DNA from: an uncultured Dokdonia sp. | GTDB lineage: Bacteria > Bacteroidota > Bacteroidia > Flavobacteriales > Flavobacteriaceae | Assembly: GCF_947492535.1 (NCBI RefSeq) | Contig: NZ_CANLNH010000019.1 | Coordinates: forward strand, 1-64,000 | Length of the DNA stretch: 64,000 nt | Reading direction: 5' to 3' | Shown: positions 45,886 to 55,163 of the stretch, one piece after another | How the letters are laid out: each line of letters begins with the position of its first letter | Numbering within the stretch: position 1 is the stretch's first letter | Notes under the pieces: model-generated | The model's input: the letters and a program-made list of their open reading frames with translations, nothing else | Database searches by the model: none | What the model was told of the DNA's origin: nothing | Made by a program: the position numbers and the translations under genes

Positions 45886-47643
45886 ATGGAAACCAGTTCA
45901 ATTGGAAAAAATCTAATCTATCAAAGAAAACGGAAAGGATATACGCAAGAACAATTATCAGAAGAAACTAAGGTAACAGTACGAACTATTCAGCGTATAG
46001 AAAAAGGAGATGTTACGCCGCATCTCAAAACCATCAAGCTTTTAGCAAATGCGTTAGACATAGAAGTCGATGACCTTTTGGTTTTAGAAAATCCTAAAGA
46101 AGAAGATATTCAAAAGAAATGGCTTATTCTTTTACACAGCACGCCTTTTTTAGGATTCATCATTCCATTATCAAATATATTGTTTCCGTTATTCCTATGG
46201 ATTCATAAGAGAGAAGATAATAGCATCTATGATACGCATGGCAGAAAAATCATCAACTTTCAAATTAGCATGAGTATCCTTTATCTTTTAAGTTTCATTT
46301 CTTTAGTGACTATCGAAAAATGGGGCTTTTTCTTTTTTATAACAGTGATTCCATTTAGTATTATAGTGATGCTTATTAATATCGTAAAAGTGATAAATAC
46401 TCATACCTGTTTTTACCCATTGGCATTTCCTTTTATTAGGAAAAAGAAGAAATCTAAATCTTTTACAGCGCCTAGTTTGATCATTATTGGACTATTCCTT
46501 TTTACGAGTTGTAATCATACTAATATAGCTACGATTGAGCGTTTAGACGGAACTCATATTTCTAAAGATTCACTAACCCATAAGATCAATAAACTCATAA
46601 GAGATGCTGAAGTACATGGAATGGCTGTTACAGTTTTTAATGATAAAAGCCCTATATATCAGCAGACGTTTGGATATAAAAACGTTCCTAAACAAGGTGT
46701 ATTAACCGATTCTACAAATATCTATGGTGCCTCTTTAAGTAAAGCTGTATTTGGTGTTCTTGTAATGAAATTAGTAGAAGAGAATGTCATTGATTTAGAC
46801 ACCCCGCTTGAATCGTATTTACCAAAGAAAATTTATGAATACAAACCACTTACTCGTTGGCATGATAACTATTCGGATTTAAAGACAGATTCTTTGTATC
46901 ATAAGATCACAGCACGAATGTGTCTGGCACATACTACAGGGTTTAATAACTGGCGATTTTTTGAGGCTGATAGAAAATTACGAGTACATTTTGAACCAGG
47001 TACCAAATATTTCTACAGTGGAGAAGGTCTGGTATATCTTCAGGTGGTATTAGAAAAACTCACAAACAAGTCTCTTGAAGAACTAGCGCAACAGTTTATT
47101 TTTAAACCTTTGGAGATGCACAATACATCATACCAATGGCAACCTAGATTTGAGAAAGATTTTGCACATGGACATACTACAAAAGGAGAAACCTATGGCA
47201 AGGATATCGATAACGAACCTAGATCTGCCAGTACGCTAGAAACAACAGCAAGTGATTATACAAAATTTTTAACTGCTGTCTTAAACGAACAGCTTTTAAG
47301 TAAAGTTTCTTACAACGAAATGTTTAGTCCTCAGATTAGAATTAAAACCTTAGCTCATTTTGGTCCTAATTCAAGCACACTCACTAATAAGTACGATCCT
47401 ATTAATTTAAGTTGTGGGTTTGCGTGGTTATATTTTGATACACCACATGGGAAAGCAGTTACAAAAGGTGGTCATGGCGATGGATTTCAACATTATTCTA
47501 TTTTATTTCCTGAAATAGGTAAAGGAATGTTAATCATGACGAATAGTGATAATGGGGAAAGCATTTATAAGGAATTATTAGAGATTGCTTTAGCTGATGT
47601 ATACACACCTTCTGAATGGTCTAACTATATTCCTTATAATTAA
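45886..47643 (+). CDS. XRE-type HTH, membrane domain and serine hydrolase in one protein
   Basis: The 585-residue fusion begins with a cytoplasmic XRE/HTH_3 domain (about 5-62: IYQRKRKGYTQEQLSEETKV). A DUF4870-like region of about three membrane segments (~80-185) follows. KKKKSKSF then leads to a hydrophobic stretch with a lipobox-like FLFTSC (Cys209). A beta-lactamase/PBP-like domain (~225-575) carries S283-L-S-K286, YSGEG in place of Y-x-N, and GGHGDG. Each half has free-standing relatives, so this is either a true one-component sensor or two genes joined by loss of a stop. I start at ATG 45886 because of the promoter at 45857. Confidence 0.82.
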   Translation: METSSIGKNLIYQRKRKGYTQEQLSEETKVTVRTIQRIEKGDVTPHLKTIKLLANALDIEVDDLLVLENPKEEDIQKKWLILLHSTPFLGFIIPLSNILFPLFLWIHKREDNSIYDTHGRKIINFQISMSILYLLSFISLVTIEKWGFFFFITVIPFSIIVMLINIVKVINTHTCFYPLAFPFIRKKKKSKSFTAPSLIIIGLFLFTSCNHTNIATIERLDGTHISKDSLTHKINKLIRDAEVHGMAVTVFNDKSPIYQQTFGYKNVPKQGVLTDSTNIYGASLSKAVFGVLVMKLVEENVIDLDTPLESYLPKKIYEYKPLTRWHDNYSDLKTDSLYHKITARMCLAHTTGFNNWRFFEADRKLRVHFEPGTKYFYSGEGLVYLQVVLEKLTNKSLEELAQQFIFKPLEMHNTSYQWQPRFEKDFAHGHTTKGETYGKDIDNEPRSASTLETTASDYTKFLTAVLNEQLLSKVSYNEMFSPQIRIKTLAHFGPNSSTLTNKYDPINLSCGFAWLYFDTPHGKAVTKGGHGDGFQHYSILFPEIGKGMLIMTNSDNGESIYKELLEIALADVYTPSEWSNYIPYN

Positions 47644-47854
47644 AAAAGAATAGATTTAATACCCCTCGATAATGCTCGTTTATTAGGAGTTTCATTAATA
47701 GCAAAAGCACACCTTATAAAACAGAAAGTTGTACGTAAATATCTTATCAATCTCTGTTTTTCAAATAGTCGCTGTATATGATGTTTTCGCACCTGCCTGT
47801 CGGCACACAGGAAAGCGTAAAAAGTATATGTAACACCATAGGAATTAATCAGAT

Positions 47855-48547
47855 CTATTTATAAAGCTTACTCACCAAATTACGATAGGTTTGTCCTATA
47901 GGGATTTTATGATCAGAAATAATAATTTTATTACCTTCTATTTGGTCTATTTTATCTAAAGCGACCACAAAAGATTTATGGACTCGCAAAAAGTTGATCG
48001 TTGGTAATATGGTTTCGTAATGAGAGATACCTTCATGACTCAAGATCATACCTTTCTCAAAAAAGAGTTTTGTATAGTTTCCATAGGCTTCTATATACAG
48101 TATATCTTGTGTATTGATTTGATGGTATTTTTTATCTCCTTTTACATAAAACCGTAGATTTTCTTTTGTGTCTGTATTTGTGTGAGTGGGTTGTGATTTT
48201 GAACCCACAGCCTTATTAATCGCTTTGATGAAGCGTTCAAAACTAAACGGTTTTAATAAATAGTCAGATATATTCAACTCGTAGCCTTCTAGTGCAAACT
48301 CCTGATATGCAGTGGTGACAATTACTTTTGGGGGATTTGATAATGTTTTTAAAAACTCAAAGCCTGTTAGTTTTGGCATGTTCAAATCCAAGAACATGAG
48401 ATCAACAGTATTGGTACTTAGAAACTGCATGGCTTCTAACGCATTGTCACAATTTTTCTTACGTTCGAGATGTGGTAACATGCCACAAAACTCTTCAATA
48501 AGTTCATGTGCCAAAGGTTCGTCATCTACTATAATATATGTGATCAT
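47855..48547 (-). CDS. LytTR-family response regulator
   Basis: This 230-residue protein has a receiver domain (about 1-118) with acidic pocket DDEP, phospho-acceptor Asp in LMFLDLNMP (near 55) and conserved Lys in LLKPF (near 100). A LytTR DNA-binding domain (~130-230) ends it. Its start overlaps the kinase stop by 4 bp (48544-48547), the normal layout of a LytS/LytT pair. The regulator is intact, although the kinase 5' end looks damaged. Confidence 0.93.
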   Translation of the reverse strand: MITYIIVDDEPLAHELIEEFCGMLPHLERKKNCDNALEAMQFLSTNTVDLMFLDLNMPKLTGFEFLKTLSNPPKVIVTTAYQEFALEGYELNISDYLLKPFSFERFIKAINKAVGSKSQPTHTNTDTKENLRFYVKGDKKYHQINTQDILYIEAYGNYTKLFFEKGMILSHEGISHYETILPTINFLRVHKSFVVALDKIDQIEGNKIIISDHKIPIGQTYRNLVSKLYK

Positions 48548-49428
48548 TTTTTATTTAAGATTAGATGTACTGCATACACGTTTCCTTTCTCCTTTACTAT
48601 GAGTTGATGCATATTTGGATATATGAGTTTTAATCTGCGTTTTAAATTTTCTAATCCGATACCATTATCTCCTGGCTCTTCTGAAGTCTCAAAGTTATTT
48701 TCTATAGTAAACTCAATACGCTTCTCATCACTTCGTAATTGAATATGAAGATACGCACCTTCTGTGAGTCTTTCAACACCATGTTTAAATGCATTTTCTA
48801 ATAGGATAATATACAATAATGGCGCTATTTGATCATCAGGCTGTATGGCATGCTCAAAGTGTATATCTACATTCTTACGATGTCTTATTTCATGCAATGC
48901 AATATAATTTTTCAAATAGGTAATTTCTTCAGATAGAAGTACTCGGTCTTTCTTTCCTTCATAGATAGTGTAGCGCATCATATCTGATAGTTTTAGTATG
49001 ACGTCTGGTGCTTTCTCCGAGTTCTTTACCGTTAGGGCATAGAGATTATTCAGAGTATTAAAGAAGAAATGAGGATTTACTTGACTTTTTAATAATTCTA
49101 ACTCGCCTTTTGCTTTTTCAGATTTTAGAGTTTCAAACCATCTCCATTGTTCATATAGCCATATTATAAAAAGAATAGGTACTGGAAGTAACAAAAGGTT
49201 TAATGCATCTCGATGATATATTTCTAGATAGTTTTCATCTAATCGTATGTATAATAAATAACCGAGTATAGAACTGTATGAAGCTAATATCAACAAACGA
49301 TATTTTAAAAAGAATTTTGGGAAAAACAGATAGAACACACCGAGCCAAAAAAGGACGATTAATAGTATAATAATAGGATGATCTGGGGCTTCAAAATAAT
49401 GATCAGCACCAAATGTTATAAGTAACAC
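48544..49428 (-). CDS. LytS-type sensor histidine kinase, probably 5'-truncated
   Basis: Read from GTG 49428 it has 294 residues: membrane segments (~1-95), the His_kinase domain with LLKSQVNPHFFFNTLNNLYAL (phospho-His) and N-box LLENAFKHG. The frame stays open upstream to 49623 and encodes plausible kinase N-terminus (ESIGFIRIQKNEPFETTF then FWWLAISFFLHYVHSIKRKA), yet holds no ATG, GTG or TTG there. The native start thus seems lost, and the GTG would remove a membrane helix. A rearrangement near 49607-49626 is likely. It might still be made from a non-standard start. Confidence 0.82.
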   Translation of the reverse strand: MLLITFGADHYFEAPDHPIIILLIVLFWLGVFYLFFPKFFLKYRLLILASYSSILGYLLYIRLDENYLEIYHRDALNLLLLPVPILFIIWLYEQWRWFETLKSEKAKGELELLKSQVNPHFFFNTLNNLYALTVKNSEKAPDVILKLSDMMRYTIYEGKKDRVLLSEEITYLKNYIALHEIRHRKNVDIHFEHAIQPDDQIAPLLYIILLENAFKHGVERLTEGAYLHIQLRSDEKRIEFTIENNFETSEEPGDNGIGLENLKRRLKLIYPNMHQLIVKEKGNVYAVHLILNKK

Positions 49429-49606
49429 GAGGATAAGTACTGCTAATTTAAGTAAGACCCGTGCTTTTCTTTTAATGCTATGTACATAATGTAAAAAAAA
49501 CGATATGGCTAACCACCAAAATGTAAAAATAAAGGTCGTTTCAAAGGGTTCGTTTTTTTGTATTCGTATAAATCCTATAGATTCTAAATACCAGACAACA
49601 ACCCCT

Positions 49607-49924
49607 AATGCATCTATCTTTCCTCATTATTATCTATATATTCATGATGACCAAAGAAATCCGTTGCTTTCTAATACAAACCTTAAGGATATTATTGCCT
49701 TTATCCCTGAATTGAGACAAGAAATGAATCAATTTTATATTTTCTTTTCTGAGAATAACAGAATTCAGGTAAACGAACCTGGAGGACCACCAGACGAGTG
49801 GTTTAGTGAATATCAATTTAATGAATATGACTTACCTACTGAAAGGTATTCAAGTTATTTTTACAATGATCAACAGCAAGGTGAAACAAGTCTATCTGCC
49901 ATCTATTACTATCAAGAAGAATAA
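49607..49924 (+). pseudogene. C-terminal fragment of an unrecognised protein
   Basis: A plus-strand frame (open from ATG 49505 to 49924) has good coding character only from about 49607: IFPHYYLYIHDDQRNPLLS, LKDIIAFIPELRQEMNQF, NEPGGPPDEWFSEYQF. The first ~34 codons are antisense to the kinase N-terminal coding region, so they cannot be native. I read it as the remaining ~105 residues of a gene that once faced away from the kinase. An internal ATG at 49727 could make a 66-residue product. No family recognised. Confidence 0.5.
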
Positions 49925-49926
49925 TA

Positions 49927-51627
49927 TTACCTGCGCAGCGCAAAATGTCCCACCAAGAAACGATTACTCAATGTAGATGCTTTATACCAAAACCCAGCAT
50001 CTAATAGACGTCTTCCATTAAAGGTTCCATCCCATCCCATACTCCGCGGACTAAAACTCGTAATACGTTTACCGTAACGGTCATAGATTTCTATAAACGT
50101 AATGGTTTCTCCATCTACAACAGTACCACGTACTTGCCAGTAATCATTAATCCCATCACCATTCGGGGTAAAGTATTTTGGGAAGCCTAAATCAATATCA
50201 ACATCAAGTCGTTCACTAGCGGTGCCACAACCATTTTTATCACGTACAAACACTTCAATGTTTGATGTACCTAAATTGGTAAATACGGGACTATCTTGAT
50301 AAGGACCTTCGGCAGAAAAAACAGCATATTCATAATCCCCTATTCCGCTTACCTGCACATTGATACTTACGTTTAGGTTTTGTAGTGTTGGATTTAAATC
50401 TTCAATCACAGGCGCTTCTGAAATAGTTACAGTAAACATATGCGAGCTATCACACATAATAACGCCTTCTTCTATAGGAACTTCAGAAATCACATCCAAA
50501 CGATAGGTACCACTCTCTGTAATGGTTACATTACGTGTAGAAGAAATTTCTAATTCGGTATCATTTACAAATTGCACCCACGAAAACACCTCTCCTATCC
50601 CATCATAATTTAATTGTAATGGATCTTCATTAGAGCAAAAACTATAATCATCTAGTAAATTGATTTGAGGGTTTAAATCGACTGTTTCTCCTGTCGTAGG
50701 ATCAAAATAAGGTCCACAACCTAAGGTAGTCGTAAAGCACGTTTGTGTGCAATCTATAGCATCACCAGCACTATTATAAGGTGTAATCGTGACATAGTAT
50801 TTTATCCCTTCCTCAAAATCTATTACAAAGGTGGAAGTTACATTACCAAAGTCTAAATTATCAACTACATCAGAGTTTGTTGGGCTGCTTCCTATGGTAA
50901 GTCTGTATCCATCTGCATTTTCAACAGGAAACCATGTAAGTAATGGCGTTAATGCGACATTGTCTTCTCCATTAGAAGGAGAACTAAGCATGGTACAGTC
51001 AGGCACTTCTGATGCATTAATTAAGGTGGTAAACGAACTATCATTAGCACATCCCACAGCATCTCCAATAGCATTACGAGGTGTTATACTTGCGTAATAC
51101 GTAGTCCCTTCTGCTAATGGCGTTACGATCTGAAATGACAGTTCACCATTTGGAATTAATTGGTTTGCGATCACATCATTCCCTCCTAATACGGTACCTA
51201 CATTCAATATATATTCTGTAGCTCTAGGTGCATAACTCCAGGTAATCAAAGGTGTTAGAGACACATCTATAGCGCCATCTAGCGGACTTGTAATCATATT
51301 ACATCCCGGTAAGGTCGTAATACTACCCGTACTAAATGTTTGTGAATTACAAATGGTTGTGGGGTCTGGATCTGCGGGATCTTCTCTAAGACCTATAACA
51401 ATCGTATAGGTTTCATTTTCTGGCCATCCCATGGCGGGTCTATATGAAGTCTGAGAAGGTGTGCGTTGAATCGTTGACATCACTCCACCGGAATCTGTAA
51501 TGGTAAGTATATATCCTCCTGCTACGCCTTCGTCTGTCCAGGTGACAGGATCTTCAACAGGAAGCACATTAGGACTTGTCAGTATGGCACAGTTTTGCGC
51601 TTTCGCGAAAGCGGAAACAACACACAA
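49927..51627 (-). CDS. Secreted FnIII-type protein with T9SS type B (gliding, CHU_C) C-terminal domain
   Basis: The protein has about 566 residues from TTG 51627. Three or four fibronectin III-like repeats are present (C-x-M/I-x-SP-x-DGA/NGE-x-V-x-LTPL-x-TW). A long beta-rich segment follows, then a C-terminal gliding-motility domain (PKYFTPNGDGINDYWQV ... RYGKRI ... WDGTFNGRRLLDAGFWY), the type B T9SS signal. The signal peptide KKISWFVVLCVVSAFAKAQ extends upstream to an ATA codon at 51657 with no standard start, so the start is unclear. The signal-peptidase site AFAKA-Q is encoded by the CGCTTTCGCGAAAGCG palindrome. Confidence 0.85.
   Translation of the reverse strand: MCVVSAFAKAQNCAILTSPNVLPVEDPVTWTDEGVAGGYILTITDSGGVMSTIQRTPSQTSYRPAMGWPENETYTIVIGLREDPADPDPTTICNSQTFSTGSITTLPGCNMITSPLDGAIDVSLTPLITWSYAPRATEYILNVGTVLGGNDVIANQLIPNGELSFQIVTPLAEGTTYYASITPRNAIGDAVGCANDSSFTTLINASEVPDCTMLSSPSNGEDNVALTPLLTWFPVENADGYRLTIGSSPTNSDVVDNLDFGNVTSTFVIDFEEGIKYYVTITPYNSAGDAIDCTQTCFTTTLGCGPYFDPTTGETVDLNPQINLLDDYSFCSNEDPLQLNYDGIGEVFSWVQFVNDTELEISSTRNVTITESGTYRLDVISEVPIEEGVIMCDSSHMFTVTISEAPVIEDLNPTLQNLNVSINVQVSGIGDYEYAVFSAEGPYQDSPVFTNLGTSNIEVFVRDKNGCGTASERLDVDIDLGFPKYFTPNGDGINDYWQVRGTVVDGETITFIEIYDRYGKRITSFSPRSMGWDGTFNGRRLLDAGFWYKASTLSNRFLVGHFALRR
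51598..51613. repeat. Palindrome CGCTTTCGCGAAAGCG at a signal-peptide cleavage site
   Basis: Perfect core, in frame as A-F-A-K-A followed by Q in the gene at 49927-51627. Confidence 0.9.
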
Positions 51628-51802
51628 TACAACAAACCAACTTATCTTTTTTGCTATGTAATCTGTCTTAAAAATACCTAGATTTTTAGTTAAATATAAC
51701 CCAAAACAAGCACAAAGACTACAACTTTAACAGCCCATTTCGAAAAATCACTACCAAAGAACAACGTAAACGTTATCGTACGTATTATGACAAACAGTTT
51801 TT

Positions 51803-51914
51803 ATTTATTAAAACAACGTAATCTGTCCTTCATTATCCAATTCTTCCCCATTTTCGTTTTCAGAAATATTATTTTCTAATGTTGAAGTCTCTTTTTGAGG
51901 TGTGGGTGTTGTTT
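51803..51914 (-). pseudogene. Duplicated copy of the parC 3' end
   Basis: 112 bp match 52430-52541 at an offset of 627 with five mismatches. The copy encodes a decayed version of the ParC tail ending EGQITLF and its stop. It flanks the small membrane-protein gene at 51913-52404 on the far side from parC. Confidence 0.88.
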
Positions 51915-52404
51915 ATAAAATTTCACTAACAGTTAGCACCACTATAAAAAGAATAATGAGAGACCAAATATTTCTAGTAGTAGGTTGATACTTTTTAATA
52001 AACGATTTATGTAATAATATCATTCCTATAGTTATAAAAAAAGCACTAGATAAACATAAAAAAAATGCGTTTGAAGTATCCTTCTCTACATATTCATTTC
52101 CATCATAATAAAGTTTAAATAATTGTATAACTAAAAGTATTGCACTAGAAAATGACATCACAATACTCCCCATCCATCCAATCCGTTTACTCACTATGAG
52201 AAAAATTCCAGAAATTATAACTAACATTGAAGTTATAAGGTTATAATTATGAAATACTTTTAAAAGAGATATTTCTTCCCAAGAGAAACCAGCTCTTTCA
52301 TATATATACAAAAAAGCAGTATATCCCGAATAAAAACTAATACAACCAATTGCAAAAAGAAGGATTCCTATTATTATTTCTGTTACTCTTCTTTTAGAAT
52401 ACAT
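51913..52404 (-). CDS. Small multi-pass membrane protein, unknown function
   Basis: This 163-residue protein has five predicted membrane segments (near 9-31, 55-70, 75-95, 108-128 and 145-162). I recognise no family. It lies exactly between two copies of the parC 3' end, its stop falling at the edge of the left copy, which suggests that it arrived with the duplication. It starts 30 bp after the parC stop and may be co-transcribed with parE-parC. Confidence 0.75.
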   Translation of the reverse strand: MYSKRRVTEIIIGILLFAIGCISFYSGYTAFLYIYERAGFSWEEISLLKVFHNYNLITSMLVIISGIFLIVSKRIGWMGSIVMSFSSAILLVIQLFKLYYDGNEYVEKDTSNAFFLCLSSAFFITIGMILLHKSFIKKYQPTTRNIWSLIILFIVVLTVSEIL

Positions 52405-52434
52405 TTTTCAACCTATTAGAACAAAAACCATTTA

Positions 52435-55137
52435 TTAAAACAACGTAATCTGTCCTTCATCATCCAATTCTTCCCCATTTTCGCTTTCAGAAGTATTATT
52501 TTCTGATGTTGAAGTCTCTTTTTGAGTTGTGGGTGTTGTTTCTGAAGGTACCGTCTCCTCTCCTACTACTTCTAGCTCTTCTGTAGGAATTTCTACAGGA
52601 GCTTCATAGGGTAAGGATTCTAACCAATTAAGCTGTTTTAATTTCTGAGGATACAATTGATTTCCAAGTGCATTAATTCCTTTTACAGCAATAAAGTCTT
52701 CCATACTCACAGACTCATTCTCTTTTTGATCTTTCCCTCGTTCTTTATAGAATACCAATTCTGCAACGGGTCTATGATCTGTTGAGACAAGTTCCAACTG
52801 ACTATTATCATGATCTGATATAAAGGTTTCTGGTTTATCTGGATTTTCTATTAAAAAGCGTTTACCGTAATAACGTTCTTTTTCGCCATCCCAATAAATA
52901 GCCGTTATTGGTTTTTCTGGCTCCCATTTTTCCAAAACAATCATATCGCTATCAAAATGTGCTGTAACATCAGGAACAATAGTACGGGCATTTCCGTGCT
53001 GGTTAATGATCAGTAATCGATCTTCAGATCGAAACTCTCCTAGCAACTCTCCGCGTTCGTCTACATTAAGGCGCTGTACGGTTTCATCAAACCAAATCTT
53101 ACGTGGTTTAAGCGTTGAAAGTCCTTTCTCTTTAAGCTCAACAGATTTTACAGAATGTTTCGTAACAATATTCCCTCTTGAGGCACGCCCTTTAATTAAG
53201 ATGTCTGCTAAGTCAACTTCCAATCGTAATTTTTTCACACTTGCCACCGCTCGTAAATATACAGTGAGTAGTTCGGCTTCTCCATTTGGGTTTGCCGTGA
53301 AATAATACATGATAGAGCCTTTCTTACCATTGGTAAGATCGTATTCTTTATCACGTGTAATCGACGTAACATTAAATCGTTTTACATAGGTAGCACCACC
53401 TGTGCCATCTTTATAGATCATATTATAGGTAGTACGTTTGTCTTTTTTCTTAAAGACAGCGACATGAATAATATCTTTTCCAATAAAGGTTTTGGTGCCT
53501 ACTCGTGTCACCATCATCTTCCCTTCTTTGGTAAAGACAATGATATCATCTATATCAGAACAATCGGTTACATATTCATCTCGTTTAAGAGACGTTCCTA
53601 TAAAACCTTCTGCTCTATTTACATAAAGTTTTGTATTACGTAGCACCACTTTTGTTGCTTGGATATCGTCAAAGATTCGAATCTCTGTCTTACGCTCTTT
53701 TCCTTTTCCATAGTCTTTTTTAAGTCTTGTAAAATAAGCTATGGCATAATCAGTAAGATGCTCTAAGTGATGTGTTACTTCTGCAATTTGCGCTTCTAAG
53801 GCATCAATTTTTTGTTGTGCTTTATCGATATCAAATTTAGAAATACGCTTGATTCGTATTTCTGTAAGACGTGTAATATCTTCTTCGGTAACAGGGCGTT
53901 TTAGATGTCCAATATGTGGTTTTAATCCTTTGTCAATCGCTTTAATAACACCTTCCCACGTTTCTTCTTCTTCAATATCGCGATAGATTCTATTCTCAAT
54001 AAAAATACGCTCTAAAGAGGCATAATGCCATTGATTTTCAAACTCATTGCGTTGTATTTCTAATTCTTGACGGAGTAATTCCTTAGTACGATCTGTACTT
54101 CGCTTCAACATTTCTGTCACGCCTACAAACAACGGACTATTATCTTCAATAACACATCCTAATGGAGAAATAGAAGTCTCACAATTTGTAAATGCATACA
54201 AGGCATCTATGGTTCTATCTGGTGAGATTCCTGAAGGGAGATGTACCAAAATCTCTACGTTTGCAGAGGTATTGTCTTCTATCTTTTTAATTTTAATCTT
54301 CCCTTTCTCATTGGCTTTTAAAATAGAGTCAATGAGAGATCCTGTGGTCTGTCCAAAAGGAACTTCAGTAATGACCAGTGTATTTTTATCTTGTTGAGAG
54401 ATACGTGCTCGAACACGTACTTTCCCTCCTCGAAGGCCATCATTATAATTTGTAAAATCAGCAATTCCTGCGGTTGCAAAATCAGGAAGTATCGTAAAAC
54501 GTTTTTCTTTAAGATGCTTTATTGAAGCATCTATAAGTTCTATAAAGTTATGCGGTAATACTTTAGTACTTAATCCTACTGCAATTCCTTCTGCTCCTTG
54601 TGCTAACAATAATGGAAACATTACTGGTAAATTGATAGGCTCTTTTTTACGTCCATCATAGGACGCTTGCCAATCAGTAATTTTTGGGTTATACACCACA
54701 TCCAGTGCAAACTTAGAAAGTCTGGCTTCTATATATCTGGAAGCTGCAGCGCGATCACCTGTTAAGATATTCCCCCAGTTTCCTTGAGTATCTATTAATA
54801 GATCTTTTTGGCCTATCCCTACCATTGCATCACCAATACTTGCATCTCCATGCGGGTGGTACTGCATGGTATGTCCAACGACATTAGCTACTTTATTATA
54901 ACGGCCGTCATCTAATTCTTTAAGTGCATGCATAATACGTCTTTGCACAGGCTTAAATCCATCTTCTATAGCGGGTACTGCACGTTCTAGAATTACATAC
55001 GAAGCATAATCTAGAAACCAATCTTGAAACATTCCCGAAACTCGAGTAATTGTTTCTCCTGTAGCTTCTCCTCCTTCCAAAGGCTCCATCTCTTCGTTTA
55101 GTTCTTCTTCGTTATGCTCGTTTATTTCTTCACTCAT
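52435..55137 (-). CDS. parC: DNA topoisomerase IV subunit A
   Basis: The 900-residue GyrA/ParC-type subunit cuts and rejoins DNA during decatenation. QRRIMHAL (66-73), YHPHGDAS (93-100) and catalytic Tyr135 in AAASRYIEARLS are intact, followed by the coiled-coil and C-terminal beta-pinwheel region. Residues ~860-900 are a Thr/Ser/Glu-rich tail ending DDEGQITLF. Its partner subunit parE is 485 bp upstream on the same strand, separated only by a small lipoprotein gene, which supports topoisomerase IV over gyrase. The last ~110 bp are duplicated at 51803-51914. Confidence 0.95.
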   Translation of the reverse strand: MSEEINEHNEEELNEEMEPLEGGEATGETITRVSGMFQDWFLDYASYVILERAVPAIEDGFKPVQRRIMHALKELDDGRYNKVANVVGHTMQYHPHGDASIGDAMVGIGQKDLLIDTQGNWGNILTGDRAAASRYIEARLSKFALDVVYNPKITDWQASYDGRKKEPINLPVMFPLLLAQGAEGIAVGLSTKVLPHNFIELIDASIKHLKEKRFTILPDFATAGIADFTNYNDGLRGGKVRVRARISQQDKNTLVITEVPFGQTTGSLIDSILKANEKGKIKIKKIEDNTSANVEILVHLPSGISPDRTIDALYAFTNCETSISPLGCVIEDNSPLFVGVTEMLKRSTDRTKELLRQELEIQRNEFENQWHYASLERIFIENRIYRDIEEEETWEGVIKAIDKGLKPHIGHLKRPVTEEDITRLTEIRIKRISKFDIDKAQQKIDALEAQIAEVTHHLEHLTDYAIAYFTRLKKDYGKGKERKTEIRIFDDIQATKVVLRNTKLYVNRAEGFIGTSLKRDEYVTDCSDIDDIIVFTKEGKMMVTRVGTKTFIGKDIIHVAVFKKKDKRTTYNMIYKDGTGGATYVKRFNVTSITRDKEYDLTNGKKGSIMYYFTANPNGEAELLTVYLRAVASVKKLRLEVDLADILIKGRASRGNIVTKHSVKSVELKEKGLSTLKPRKIWFDETVQRLNVDERGELLGEFRSEDRLLIINQHGNARTIVPDVTAHFDSDMIVLEKWEPEKPITAIYWDGEKERYYGKRFLIENPDKPETFISDHDNSQLELVSTDHRPVAELVFYKERGKDQKENESVSMEDFIAVKGINALGNQLYPQKLKQLNWLESLPYEAPVEIPTEELEVVGEETVPSETTPTTQKETSTSENNTSESENGEELDDEGQITLF

Positions 55138-55163
55138 CTAATTGAATCTTCGTATAAATACAC

